Origin: Dryococelus australis
Lineage: Eukaryota > Arthropoda > Insecta > Phasmatodea > Phasmatidae
DNA: 64,000 nt
Assembly: GCA_029891345.1 (NCBI GenBank)
Contig: CM056999.1
Location: 31,492,418 to 31,556,417, forward strand
Direction: 5' to 3'
Shown here in pieces: positions 12,725-25,169 of this stretch; position 1 is the first letter of the stretch; each line of letters begins with the position of its first letter. Both the position numbers and the translations under genes were made by a program. The notes below the pieces were generated by a model. It made no database searches and was not told the origin of the DNA. It saw nothing but the letters and a program-made list of their open reading frames with translations.

Positions 12725-12808
12725 GTACTTAGCCAGCTCATGGTCTAGAACCCACACCCCTGTTTTTACCTGAGCGCGCCATTAACCACAAGACTACGTT
12801 CCCTTACA
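12725..12808 (-). repeat. tRNA-derived SINE head, minus strand
   Basis: On the minus strand gtagtcttgtggttaatggc (A-box region) is followed by gtgggttctagacc (B-box region) at tRNA spacing. No complete acceptor stem is seen, so a SINE head or decayed tRNA is likely. Confidence 0.45.
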
Positions 12809-12809
12809 T

Positions 12810-15485
12810 AATTGTGTTGTTGAATAGAGAGATTTGGACGGTCTTAACAACAAGTCTTTGAGAGGCAATTTAATAGTTCTGTGTAGCTAGGAAACATTAA
12901 CAGGTAATGAGTAATACGGTCACATTTTATTGAAATTGACGTTTTATTATGATTATCTGAGTAGTTTTAGGTGTTTTACGTTATTCGAACTTGCAATACA
13001 TTTATTTTTGCACGTGACTACACTTTACATCATCCATAGCTTTTGCACAAACAGCTATACACTGTTTTACGTTGAGAGTCCACCATTTTGGCGAAGCCCG
13101 TAGATACGGGTACTATACTACAAACATTTCTTGAGATCTATTACAAACACGGCCCTTGTAGTTTTACCAAAGTAATGTTTGTACTGAAAATTACAAATAA
13201 TTCCTTAATAAAAATTACAATTTTTTGACAGTGCACGACTTGCCTCAATTATTAGGCATGGCCCAGAGTAGAGACGGAGTTTGTGTCTTAACGATGCAAG
13301 TAATATTGTTAACAGTGCTGTTCAATTGTGTAACTGTTAATTCGTTATTTTATTTGCGACGGCGCAACTGTCGCGTGATAATTATGCTTGAACTTCTGGC
13401 TATGCGGCTCGATCCTTGGCCAGCTCATACCGTCTCCTTGACTGTCCCTTATTTTCCAGGCCTCTTTCCACTACCTTCCCCAGATGATTGTGTTAATTTA
13501 AGTCCTTATGCATCTGACCCTGGCTGTATTTTCCACTGCGCTGTCGCTTGAGGAAATCCCATGGAAACCAGCTGACATCATGAGACCGGGCCGTCGTAAT
13601 GTCACTATCATTTACGTGTGCCGTGTGTTTTCACCACATTTTTTTCTAAATTTTTGTAAGTAATGACCAAGGAAGAATCATACAATGAGTCTTGGTAACA
13701 GATGGTACTTTTGCCATTTCGATTGTAATTGGTAATGCTTAAATTCAGTAGACGTTCGAAGTGTTTGAGCACATAATTTCCAATTTATGTTTCTTACGAG
13801 CTCGACATCGTTCTTAACATGAACTTGGTTGAACTTTGAGGCCTTGTGTGCCACGTACATTTTGGTGTCTGGAAACATCTTTTCTTCACTTCGACATTCG
13901 TCAGATGGTGCTCAGGCGGTAGCTACGAATCGTTCGGGGTTTGCAGATTTGTAGTTTTAAACGTCCCTTCTTTGTTTTAATTGTTTAGCAGAGCTTTGGT
14001 GGGCTGTTTGCTGCCTCTGCTAACCATTAATTTTAGTAGCATTTTAAAATCATTTTTAATTGTCCCGGCTTGCGAGAGGCTTCCGTAGGGTTGTCTGCCT
14101 ATGCCCTCGCGCATCCACGTGCGAATAAATGACATTGCTTGAAAACACGTGCAAATGTGTACAAGGTTTCAGGTGCTATTCTGATTAATAAAACTATTAT
14201 TATACGAGGAAATGCATACTCTTCGGCGTCAACCATAGTGGTGACCGATTCAAGTTGTATAATTTAAAATTAGTAAATGAACTCATGGGTCTATGCATGC
14301 TTTTGAGATGTTTTAACAACAGCTTATGTACGTCGTGTGTCTTTCGAAAATTTTAGAGCCTTGAAACAAAAATATTCGAGATCTAAGTCCGTCGGTTTGT
14401 GGCCGTTGCATGTTTTAGTAACGATCATTTGAAATTTTTTGGTAGAGTCGAGTGTGATTTCTTGGTTATCAAAATGTTTTGCAATGGGTAGTCTAGAGCA
14501 CTGTGTCGAATGGTTCCGTTTTATGAAACGTAGCTGGTCTAGGATGATTTTGTTATGGTAAAGTATTAGGCCATGGGTATGAGATTGTAACTAAAGTTAA
14601 TGGTTTTAGATGTGCCTTTTAAGGTATTTCTTAATGTGGAATTTATGTTGGCGCTTATTCGCTCGTTGGCAACAAGTGATTAACATTGGTTACAGTTGTT
14701 AACCAAAACGGTGAAGGAAATTAAATTAATTTAATATATAAAAGGTTGTATGTACTATCAGATTTTTAAAATAAGAAATAAAGTTATACTTGTTGAATAC
14801 GAGAGGTAACAAATATACTGGTTGTATTTAAACTCGCGATTTTGCGTGAGCAAAGCCTCAATCATATGTTAAAGAATTTTGGCTCTCAAGCCATTTTAAC
14901 ATTGGGGTTGTTTTATTAATGTTGTTGTTTTTTCAAGTGCATGTGGAACTTTATTGCATTCCCTATTTAATTAGAATTTTTTGAGTCTGTGTGCCATGAT
15001 CGTTGGAAATTTATTCTAGTCATAGTCCATGAAAAGTGTACCTTAATAAACAAAAGAAAAGTTTATATTGTAAATGCTATGTATACTTATACCTCACATT
15101 GTACCTGATCACGTTTTGTATTGGTTGTAAGTTGCCAATACATATTTTAAAACCCTTGTTGTTGTCAATAATTATTTGTGCTGGGAGTGTACAGCACAAG
15201 TAATTAAACTGTGCTACTCTGCTTGGTATCCATGCTTCTTATTTTTAAAAGCTTTTATTTCACTTGACTTGTTTATATGTACGGTCTCTGCCCGGATTTG
15301 TGCACACGGTGTCTATCCGGCTCTCACGGTTTGCCGTGTATTAACAATTTATGCGAAAACGCTGAGGAGGGCGGGAACAGGCCTAGAGGTGATAGTACCC
15401 GCCTGGGGAAAGGAGCGAGTTAGGGTAGTCGACCACCTCCACCCCAATTTCTGAGCAGGCGGGTTTGTGCCCAAAATTAAGGTTC
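12810..15485. other. Region without recognisable genes
   Basis: An open frame of 108 codons at 13225-13551 (plus) is locally less AT-rich and begins with a hydrophobic run after residue 20, but it matches no family I know and has no supporting context. A CpG-containing patch near 15290-15450 is also uncharacterised. The rest is AT-rich with no supported feature. Confidence 0.4.
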
Positions 15486-15495
15486 GTATTTATGC

Positions 15496-15795
15496 AAGTA
15501 GTCGCAACTAGTCGCAATTAGCCACACAGTCGCAAGTAGTCACACGTAGTCGCAAAAATCGCAAGTAGTCGCACATTGACGCAAGTAGTCGCAAGTAGTC
15601 GCACGTAGTCGCACATAATCGCACATAGTTGCATGTAGTCGCAGGTAATCGCAAGTAATCGCAAGTACTCGCAATTATTCGCAAGTAGTCGCAATTAGTA
15701 GCAAGTAGTCGTAAATAATCGCAAGTAGTCTGATGTAATCGCAAATAGCTAAAATTATTCGCAAATAGTCGCAAGTTGTTGCAAGAAGTCGCAAT
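15496..15795. repeat. Minisatellite, 10-bp unit
   Basis: About 30 imperfect copies of agtcgcaagt. Because 10 is not a multiple of 3, the three frames rotate and the minus strand stays open across 15508-15819, giving a repetitive TTCDYLRL-like peptide. That open frame is a by-product of the repeat and not evidence for a gene. Confidence 0.85.
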
Positions 15796-15962
15796 TGGAA
15801 GCACTCTAAGAAAACCCAAATATAGGAATATATATAATTATCTATAAGAGAGAAATATACATAATTTTATACATAAGAGAGGACTATACATAGATCATTT
15901 TTCTTTTGGGTGAACGTGTCTTTGGGTTTTCTCTGAATGCTCCCAATTGTGAAGGTTTTATA
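15788..15962. repeat. Short foldback element next to minisatellite
   Basis: About 30 bp at 15788-15820 (caattggaagcactctaag, then aaaacccaaa) is repeated in reverse complement at 15930-15962, with about 110 bp of AT-rich spacer. It looks like a MITE-style hairpin. A related phrase, gggagcactctgagaa, occurs at 3120-3136. Confidence 0.55.
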
Positions 15963-16071
15963 ATTTTTTCTGCACAATTAAAATTTTCGCCAAAAATTAT
16001 GTTTATATTTGTTTTTAATGGTAGATTTTGAACAGATGTGAAGTAAAGTTAATATCATATGATATCATCCA

Positions 16072-16145
16072 AGGATAAGCCGTTGGATTTAAGCTTTAGT
16101 TTCTTGTAAGGGTAGCATTGGGTTTGAATCCTGGGCAATGCAATA
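16072..16145 (+). repeat. tRNA-like SINE head
   Basis: The B box is gggtttgaatcctgg (16113-16127). About 45 bp upstream lies a weak A-box-like ggataagccgttgga. A weak tRNA-derived signature without a complete fold. Confidence 0.35.
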
Positions 16146-16944
16146 AATTTTCAGACATATATTAAGACAGTCGATATGTTCTCAATCACAGTTCATCTTT
16201 CGTTCGAGTAAGAGTTCTTTTTCTCTGACTGAGTTGCAGTGATTTGAGACTTAACTACATCATTTTTGACATATAAAAGCATCGTGTGTGTCGTCACTAC
16301 AAATAATCCAAAATGTATTTTTCTCATCGTGAAGGTATAGTGAAAATTATGGTTTGTTTTTCTAGCAATCAGATAACTTCTATCAGCTAACGTGGCATGT
16401 GGAAATCTTAAATCACTTGCAGCACTCAACACAGTTACTGAACTCGCATGCCTACCTATCTAAAGAATTCTTTCTGATGTATTCACGTTATGGAATAAAA
16501 TGGGTTTACAGGAGAACAAGAAATATTTTATCAAACATATAAAGATGTATAAGTGTAAAGCCGAATGGTTGTTTGATGGATGAATTCATAGGTTATATAA
16601 TGAACAGGTTGATTATCCTTCATATAACACTGCATCAAGTATATCGCTTTTTACATATCCGTACTCAACAGATCTATAGTGGGATAGTTGAAATGGATAA
16701 CATACACTAATTGTTCTGTTTTGAAAACAGTATATAAACTTGCATAATGTAAGAACGGATGTAATTTTGCCAACGACCATGGCGGAAGGGATCGTCACGA
16801 GTTGAATCATATGCCATGACCGTGTACTCTGCTAAAGATGACGTCATTGGTTGAAGACTTGCTATCTGTAACACTGACAGCATCGATGACAGCAAGGGTT
16901 TCTGGAGAGTCGCTACAACCATTATGGTATCCGTGTTGTTGTTG

Positions 16945-17295
16945 AAATATTTTTTTAGCCAAAGCTGCAATGCGCGCCGACATGAAAGAAGTCATTGCTT
17001 GTTCAGTCCAGCATACAAGTCATTCTACTGTGATGAGTGTGATGCTGTGTTTACTCGTAGTGACATCCTATATAGATATAAGAAGAAGTGTAAAGGTACT
17101 GTTTACCGATCATCGGGAAGCGAGTTCAAGCAAGACATTCGCGACTAGGTTTAGCGCCAGACAACATGAAGCTGGTAACGGTATGTTCAGCACTTCATAA
17201 AATATGTATCCATGTGTTAATTGCTGTGTTGTGTACGAAAATATGGCTACCTTGGCTGCTCACAACAGGATTTGTACTATAAAATTAGAGTAAAG
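16945..17295 (+). pseudogene. Degenerate C2HC zinc-finger fragment
   Basis: Two finger units can be read in different frames. The first, near 17028-17095, has spacing C-x2-C-x12-Y-x3-C (CDEC, then KKKC), with Tyr where His is expected. The second, near 17205-17275, is complete: C-x2-C-x12-H-x3-C (CVNC, then AAHNRIC). The text before each finger is also similar (ARRHE versus ARQHE), so this is a tandem of about 185-bp modules broken by a frameshift and stops. The same spacing appears at 36.8 and 58.1 kb, where it precedes a Polinton-type polymerase. This piece is probably a stranded N-terminal fragment of that protein. Family membership is inferred. The finger spacing is seen directly. Confidence 0.55.
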
Positions 17296-17299
17296 CATA

Positions 17300-18430
17300 A
17301 ATATTTTTGTTGAATGGAGAATGTGTTTGAATGTATGTAAGTAATACTTTGTAATTTTCACAAATGTGTGAAATAAAAATTAAGTGTATTGGAAGAATAT
17401 TTTTTAAATAAATTTTATCGTCGATTTTACATTTTATCCTAGCAAAACATGGGAAAAAATAACACTGGTATTTTTATTACAAATAGTTTAGTAATAACTG
17501 ATGGCGAGTATAGAGCGAATATTTGAATGTAGTCCTGAGTTCTGAACATCTACGACGATATCGAAATGATGTGCGATTTACTAGAAGAAAGTCTTGTATA
17601 ATATAGTTCTTAACGATTAAGTTTTAATATCCTTCACGGGAATGTTTGATAGGAATGTTCTGATAGTATGAGTGTTGCGTAGCGTTCGGTTGACTAAACT
17701 GTTCATATCGTGTGTTGGGAATGCTATTTGTAATGCATGGTTCGATGGTTAATATATCTTGTCTGTATGGTATGTTAGATTTGCTGGTAATGTTCAATGG
17801 TAAGGGCGTTGCGAATGGATGGTTATAATGTTTTTCTGCGAGAACATTTCAAATTGCTGGTTTGGTTATATTGTCTATTGGAATAAGATTACGTTGAGGT
17901 TGGATCGGTGACTATGGTAAACTGTATGGGTGTTGGTATTATTTGAATGTGTGTGTTTTGCTATTACACGATGAAATGTTTTATCACAGAAGTTAGCTGA
18001 ACTATTTCATAGGAATGTTTATATGATTGCTTCGCTGTCCTGCCAGCCTGCTTGTCACGACCGGATGTTAGGATTTTAAGGTCGTGGACTTGTAATTTTT
18101 TGTTCTTCTCTTTGTGTTCATGTTAGCTGCGTATGGTATTTGTATATAAGTACGTTGTGTATTAGTTTTTATTTACTTCGCTCTGTGTCATTAGAGAAAA
18201 CACTTCACGTAATGCTTCGTAGAGGCAGCTGTGTTTCAAGGTATTATCCTAAGAACGCATATTGTAATGTTGCAGCTTATTCGAATGACGTTGATAAAGA
18301 AGTTTAAGTATGGACTTTTATAATTTCAAAGAAAGTTATATATTACTGTCGTTTTTATTTCGATTTGGTCTACAAGGTATCACTGCTAAAGCTGGTAGTA
18401 GACTTTTACAATTTTGTTTCTTCAGAAAAC
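17300..18430. other. Region without recognisable genes
   Basis: AT-rich DNA. A G/T-rich part at 17640-18000 resembles modules A and B in style only. No supported gene. Confidence 0.4.
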
Positions 18431-18440
18431 CATTTCAAGC

Positions 18441-18730
18441 ATAGGATTCTAAATCTCAGGATTTGGGAGATATTGCTCCTCGTGACATAATTTGTTTGGA
18501 AGACTTTTCCAGTACACGAAAATGTTGTGAATAATACTGCTGTAATAAGTGTGTACTCTCCTGTTACTTATTCTCGTAAGCATATGAAGTTTGAGGTTGG
18601 TCGTCAAGTTGGTCTTTATCAGAAGTTAGATGGTACTACTGATAATATGCATATTCTCAGCCATGTAGAATTTGTATTTAATTCATAATAAATAATGTTT
18701 AGCCATATTTTCGGTATTTGTGATACATGA
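18441..18730 (+). repeat. Left arm of palindrome with peptide remnant
   Basis: Matches 19190-19480 in reverse complement over about 290 bp. Landmarks are caggatttgggagatattgctcctc, given here only as its two ends caggatttggg and attgctcctc, then acacgaaaatgttgtgaat, atgaagtttgag and aatatgcatattctc. Within the arm a peptide can be followed with one frameshift. It ends in MKFEVG, a GLYQKL run, NMHIL and HVEFVFN. The same words are kept in the other arm, so the arm is derived from coding DNA. The protein family is not recognised. Confidence 0.65.
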
Positions 18731-19189
18731 TTCAAACATCATTATGTCACAATTTCATGGCACATTATACATATAACATAATTATTACTTAAATACCAAT
18801 TTAAAATACAAAAGGTAACAGTCATGAATTATGTGATTATGACATTCTAAAAAAAGACGTTGATTAATCACAGTTGTATTTGTATCAGCGTTGCACCTTG
18901 CTGGTGCAGGCATTGGCAGGGGGTATAGTAGTATTTCCCCATTGGACCCCTTAGCAAAACGGTTTGTGTACATGTGTAAATATTTATACTATGTGTATAT
19001 GTATGTGTAGCATGTTGGACATTAAAACTAAGGAAGCTCATTATCAGTCGCTACAATTTTTATAAGGATTGTTGTAGGAGTCAGTATGTTGTCAATGTAT
19101 ATTTTAGTACTGTGTACTCCTTAAAACAATTAATGGAGGCCATGTTCAATTAAATGAATAACATACAACCTAATATTATAACAAAAAAA
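18731..19189. other. Spacer of the 18.4-19.5 kb palindrome
   Basis: About 460 bp of AT-rich DNA between the arms. A minor GC-richer patch lies at 18885-18950. No supported feature. Confidence 0.4.
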
Positions 19190-19480
19190 TTAAATTATTA
19201 CACAAATACCGCACATACGTATAAAGATTATTATGGATTAAATATAACTTCTACATGACCGAGAATATGCATATTACTAGTAGTACTAACTAACTTCCCA
19301 TAAAGTCAAGCTTTATCACCAATCTCAAACTTCATCTTCTTAAGAGAATAAAGAACAAAAAAGTACACACTTTTTATAGCAGTATTATTCACAACATTTT
19401 CGTGTACTGGGAAAGTCTTCCAACAAATTATATCATGAGGAGCAATATCTCCCAAATCCTGAGGTTTTCAGATCCAAAAT
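19190..19480 (-). repeat. Right arm of palindrome with peptide remnant
   Basis: Reverse-complement partner of 18441-18730. Read on the minus strand it gives MKFEIG, an LYGKL run, NMHIL and HVEVIFN, with one in-frame stop before LYGKL. Most differences between the arms are single-base changes that leave the peptide words similar. Confidence 0.65.
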
Positions 19481-19499
19481 AATGGCTGGTGTAATATCA

Positions 19500-20040
19500 A
19501 ATAATTTGAGGATGGAATTTGTGAAAGATGTTGGTGGATACTGGAGGATATCGTACAATATACGATTAACAATATTCTGCAGTTTTTTTTTAGATATTGT
19601 GGTATGGTGTTAATTGCAGCATTCTTCTTCGGCAATGGTTTTGCCTTTTTGTAGTGTTACAATACATTGTTACAGTGCAATTGGCATTAAGGAGCTTTCC
19701 TAATAAAAATCAGGAAATTGATAATTCGTTTTAATTATTTTGCAACACCCGGTCAAGAAGAAGACATAAATTTAATAAGAAGAAATTATTTTTATTTAGT
19801 TGATAGGAGAATTCCTGTTGATGGTCAGGTTGGCAGAGGTGCTCGACAAATAGACATACTGCCTGGATGAGACGCTCCATAAGAAGAGTTATCCAGAAAC
19901 TGAAAAACGCTTCCCCTAATCCAGCCACCTGTAACAACACAAAAATTATTTATTTTGTGTTGCCTCATGAAGATAAAGAAAATACACCTAATCGTACTAA
20001 TTGTGAAATAAATAGTGAATATTGTGACTTATAGACAGTG
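19500..20040. other. Region without recognisable genes
   Basis: AT-rich DNA. A 69-codon open frame at 19731-19940 (minus) resembles nothing known. No feature supported. Confidence 0.4.
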
Positions 20041-20044
20041 GCAA

Positions 20045-20215
20045 TCTCGGAACTAGTATCGCCCTCCCCTTCCATTAGCCTTCATATGCTTTACAAGTTG
20101 GTTGACCGTACTCGCTTCTACCGTTCGGGAGATCTAACCTCTCGTGAGATTTGCTAAAGATGTGAGTGTGGTCTCTCTTGTTTTTTAAACTATTCTATAT
20201 GGTGACCTGGGTATA
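20045..20215 (+). repeat. Dispersed repeat, second copy
   Basis: Same-orientation partner of 5880-6120, sharing cctctcgtgagatttgct and tggtctctcttgttttt. It sits directly before modules B and A. Confidence 0.55.
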
Positions 20216-20739
20216 GTCATTGGTTGACTGGTTTGGTAGCGTGTCTTGCTTGTATGGCCTATCAGTGTGGTAATAGCGATGTCTGAAATGTGTGATTGGG
20301 ACATTGTAGTAGTTTGATTTGATAGTAGGAGGGAGTTTATTTCGATGGAATAGCTTTGTCTCCGAGTGTGACATAACTGTATGGCTGTTAAACAGGAGTG
20401 CAGGAGGTATTATGACAGGTGTGATGGTTAGTATGAAAGGTCGAAATGTATGGCTTTAATATTATATTGATCAGTCTGATAATAATATAATCGTTGTTAG
20501 AGGTGTTTTTAGAATGTTTATACTATATGACCTCTCTGCATGGTTTTTATAGGTAGATTGTTTTGGTAATATGTTTCATTAGTACATCTGACTAGAATGT
20601 TTTTGGTCGGTATTGTTTCTTGAAATAGCTGAAATGGACAAAGTAACATGATGGTATTATCTGTCGGGGCGGGTTGCCTGTACGCTTTGGTTTTTTTATT
20701 GGTAGTACATCTTGATGGTATAATATATCGGTATTACTT

Positions 20740-21450
20740 GGCTGTATAGTATGGTTGGTATAGCCATTATTTTGATTGGTGTGGCCTGCTCATGTTAGGT
20801 TGTTTTGAAAGTATGACAAAAGTGTAGCTGCTATAGTTTGAGGAGAATGGTTTAATTGTGTAATTAGTTTTGTAAGAGCAGAATGGTTCAATGGGATGTT
20901 TAGTTAGTATGAAAGAGGCAGAATACTTGGCTGGCATGGTTGGTTAGTATGATTAGATCGTGTGATATGGTATCTAGGAATTAAGACTGTGTGGATGTCA
21001 TGATTAAATTATTAGTATTAATCTTATGATATCCTGGTTGGAGCTTATGACTGGAAAATTATATTCGCTCGGCTGCTGGGATGGCTTGTTTATATGTGTA
21101 ACTGTTAAAGTTAGATAGGCTGAAATGTTACACAATATAGTTGACTGTTATGATTGATTAGTAATCTGAGATATGGAGGTTGATATATTCTGTGTCGTTA
21201 ATAGTATTACTGAAGTAAGCTTGGGTTAAAGCGAATTATATGGTTTGGGCTGTATGTATTGTTGGTATGGCTATTTTCTGTGGTGACTCGTTGATATTTT
21301 TAGATGGCATAGTATGTTGGTATGCTGGGTTGTATTACTATCGACATTGCATGGCTGAGGCAAGCTAATGTCATGTGTTAAGGTATTACATCTGTTTTAG
21401 TAATCAGTACCAATGGATTATCAATATGGTTGTTAAGTATGTTGGAGGTA
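20740..21450. repeat. Interspersed repeat module B, copy 2
   Basis: Partner of 1040-1570, with an insertion of about 150 bp near 21240-21360. It is followed immediately by module A. Confidence 0.65.
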
Positions 21451-21489
21451 TGTTACTTGTAAGTTTTGTTGGAGCATCTATTAGTACGA

Positions 21490-23170
21490 CTGGCTGCCAT
21501 AATTAACTGGTTAGTTGGTTAACAGAGTGATTGATATCAATACCTGGTATGCAGAGGGTTGTTACATAGTATCTTTTGGTTGGTGGTGTTAACGGATTGT
21601 GTTGGGTGGTATGAAATGTATAGTTATATTACATATACAATGTGATCTGTGTGGCATGACTAACTTATGCTGAGGTTTGCGTTTTGTATAGTACCCAGTG
21701 CTCCGGATATGCAGGAGGTCTCATATTTTGTTTCGTATGTTCAAGGCGTGATGGTCAGTATTGTATTGGTATCGATGGTTGACAGTGTGAGCTATATTAA
21801 TGTCTGGTATGGTATTTGGCTGGTGTCTGATGCTATGATAAACATGTTTGTGTTACAATTTATGATATATTTTACTGGGTGTAGGCTTAAGCATGCTTGA
21901 ATTCTAGTAGATGGTATGAGTGATCATTATATTTATTCTAGTAATGGTAAGTATAATAAGGTGTTTTTTAATTTGATGGCTGGTAAGATATTTGATGCTT
22001 TGACACATATGTTGGAGTTATGGTTTTGGTATAATTTAGTGGGTGTGGGATGTTTGAATCCTAGTGGACGGTACGAGTATATTTCGTCTGATGATGGTTG
22101 GTAGAGAAGATGGTATTGATGGTAGAAAAATTTAGGTAAGCTTGTGTTGGCTGAATGGTTGAGGGTTTAGGGGTCAGCACCATACTTAGCACTACAGACA
22201 CCAGAGTCAGCACTGCAGGCACCACAGTTAGCACTGATTGCTATGCTTAACACTGCAGGCACTACACTTAGCACTGCAGGCACAGCTCTTAGCACAACAC
22301 TTCAGGTCAAATGTCAAGTGTCGCTCTGAATTATAAAATTTGCTTGGTATGCTTGGGTAATTATGAATGGTATGTTGGGTGATATGTTTCCCAGAATATC
22401 AGTCTTGTAATTGTCGTGTATGTCGAATGTATAGTTGCTCGAGTTATGATGGATATTGTGCTTGGTGTACTGGTGAGTGGTGAGTATATTTAGTCTGGTG
22501 ATGGTTGGTATAATCAGGTAGTTGATTTGATGGGTGGTATGATATTTGGCTGATGTCTGATTGTAATAACACACATGTTGGCGTTGCAATTTGTGGTATA
22601 TTTTAGCAGGTGGGGCTGAGGTATGCTTGAAATAAGTGTATAGTGTGAGTTGAGTATATTTAGTCCCTTAATTGTTGGTAGAGCAGATGGTATGTGTGTT
22701 ATGAGCTATGGAGATAGGTTTTTGAACATAAATTTTAATAAATATTTAATGTCATCAAGAAGCTTTTTTATTCTGACTCCTCCTCGTCTTGAAGTAATTT
22801 TGAGTCATTATGAGTCATTTATGGATCGGTGGGTCGATTCATTGGATTGGATTGGTGGATCGATGGAACGATGGAGCGAGTCATAGGTCAATGGATCAAG
22901 GTCAACAGTCAAAGGTTTTTCTGGACTACAAAATTTGCTTGGTATGCTGGTGATATTGTGTTATGATATATAATATGTTGAATGATATGTTGTCTAGAAT
23001 ATATCTTGTGATTGTTGGTTTATGTCGAATAGTGTTGACAATATGTGTATGTCAGTGAGTCCTGTAATGCTAAGGCATGGAGTTAAAAGTGTTTGGTAGG
23101 GATGGTTATTGTATCTTGACTGGTGTCATCCGGCATGGTGGATGGTATGAGAAGAATTTGATTGTGTCAC
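21490..23170. repeat. Interspersed repeat module A, copy 2
   Basis: Partner of 130-610 but expanded. The phrases ggctggtgtctgatg (about 21815 and 22545), tagagcagatgg and tgtatgtcgaatg occur more than once, so the module is internally reiterated. Open frames at 21667-21900 and 21916-22104 lie inside it and look accidental. Confidence 0.55.
22167..22312. repeat. Short-unit tandem repeat, cagcactgcaggcac type
   Basis: Irregular repeats of about 18-24 bp built on ttagcactgcaggcac, lying inside module A copy 2. Confidence 0.65.
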
Positions 23171-23174
23171 TGCA

Positions 23175-24300
23175 GGGGCGTAAATCTCTATTTTTTCAGG
23201 AGGGCTGGGCAGGAACAGTTTAGATTGATGAGGCTTTTGATTGGGAGCTAAACCTATCCCAGGTTACCAATTTTATTTAATATGTGGATTTAAATGACAA
23301 GAGTTCGCATATGGATTGTATTATAATAAGATTTCAAACAATAAAAAAAGTTAGCTTTTATTCCTATTTTTTAATTTATTTATAGTACTTTTTCTTAACT
23401 CCCACAAACAGTGGGTAGTTTTATCATATATATCCAAACAACTCAATAATACGAATTAGTAATCACCTTCCTAAGATGGCGGGGTTCACATAATGTTCTT
23501 ATTTTAAACAATACTTCAATTTTGATCCTGTTTACTAGATAAAAAGAGCGATTTTTTTACAACTTTAACCTACAACTATAAAATAGCATATATGTTGCGA
23601 TTTTCAATCTATTTCATTTGGATTAAATGATAACAATGTCTCACTGTTACAGGAAATTCCTGTCTTCGAACAAAAGAAAAATAACACATAAAACACTTTA
23701 TCCCATTCTCCCCAAACATTACCATTTACCAAAATTGTTGATTCTAATTTCAGATTGGCTGACAAACATTTTTGTTTCATTCAAGTGTTTTAGGAAGACA
23801 TTTAGAAAATACTTATATAAGCAGATGAAATATATTAACCTGCAGTAGAAACATTAATTTACAATCACTGCCATGAAATTATAATGATATAAACACAGTA
23901 TTTAAAATACAAATACATTATCGCCACTTTACAGCTGCAAGATGACTTGATATTATCTAGTGACTAAATCTGAAGGGGCGTTTGTAATTTCTGAATTCTC
24001 TATAATGACGAATTTCCATTTCATTATCCGGACACAAATATTTTGGGTGAAAATACGTGTGAGACCGAGTCTTAAGTCAAGTGCTAGCTGATCAAGTATA
24101 AATATATAGAATGAACCACAGTTTCATTTTTTATACAGGTAAAATAATTAAATTGAAATATATAACTACGGCTGAGGTAGGAGCTGCCACTATTGGCAGT
24201 ATTTCAAGAAAAGAAAACCATAAAATTAACTTTGAATTCATGCATCAGCATCTAAATGATATAGAATTTAAAAAATTGCTGTTAAATTACTGCGTGCGTT
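23175..24300. other. Region without recognisable genes
   Basis: AT-rich DNA with two short open frames (23627-23848 and 24111-24305, plus) that resemble nothing known. The second ends exactly where the 41-bp array begins, which is probably chance. Confidence 0.4.
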
Positions 24301-24304
24301 GGTA

Positions 24305-25165
24305 GTAGTTCTGGATTTATTTTCTTCTCGAGTGGAGCTATAATTGTAGTTCTGGATTTATTTTCTTCTCGAGTGGAGCTATAATCGTAGTTCTGGATTT
24401 ATTTTCTTCTCGAGTGGAGCTATAATCGTAGTTCTGGATTTATTTTCTTCTCAAGTGGAGCTATAATCGTAGTTCTGGATTTACTTTCTTCTCGAGTGGA
24501 GCTATAATTGTAGTTCTGGATTTATTTTCTTCTCGAGTGGAGCTATAATCGTAGTTCTGGATTTATTTTCTTCTCGAATGGAGCTATAATTGTAGTTCTG
24601 GATTTATTTTCTTCTCGAGTGGAGCTATAATCGTAGTTCTGGATTTATTTTCTTCTCGAGTGGAGCTATAATCGTAGTTCTGGATTTACTTTCTTCTCGA
24701 GTGGAGCTATAATCGTAGTTCTGGATTTATTTTCTTCTCGAGTGGAGCTATAATTGTAGTTCTGGATTTATTTTCTTCTCGAGTGGAGCTATAATCGTAG
24801 TTCTGGATTTATTTTCTTCGTGAGTGGAGCTATAATCGTAGTTCTGGATTTCTTTTCTTCTCGAGTGGAGCTATAATCGTAGTTCTGGATTTATTTTCTC
24901 CTCGAGTGGAGCTATAATTGTAGTTGTGGATTTATTTTCTTCTCGAGTGGAGCTATAATCGTAGTTCTGGATTTATTTTCTTCTCGAGTGGAGCTATAAT
25001 CGTAGTTCTGGATTTATTTTCTTCTCGAGTGGAGCTATAATTGTAGTTCTGGATTTATTTTCTTCTCGAGTGGAGCTATAATCGTAGTTCTGGATTTATT
25101 TTCTTCGTGAGTGGAGCTATAATCGTAGTTGTGGATTTATTTTCTTCTCGAGTGGCGCTATAATT
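24305..25165 (+). repeat. 41-bp minisatellite, 21 units
   Basis: The unit starts gtagttctggatttatttt and continues through a XhoI-like ctcgag to gagctataat. The array is 861 bp, exactly 21 x 41, with no length variants. Differences are point changes, such as the final base before the next gtag alternating c or t, ctcgag changed to gtgag, and one cgct. The unit is not divisible by 3 and no frame stays open. There are no unique spacers, so this is not a CRISPR. Confidence 0.95.
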
Positions 25166-25169
25166 GTCA

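Noticed and set aside
15508..15819. 103-codon repetitive protein on the minus strand
   Set aside because: Produced by a 10-bp tandem repeat that cycles through all frames without a stop.
24305..25165. CRISPR-like regular array
   Set aside because: The 41-bp units are contiguous with no unique spacers, and the sequence is animal nuclear DNA.
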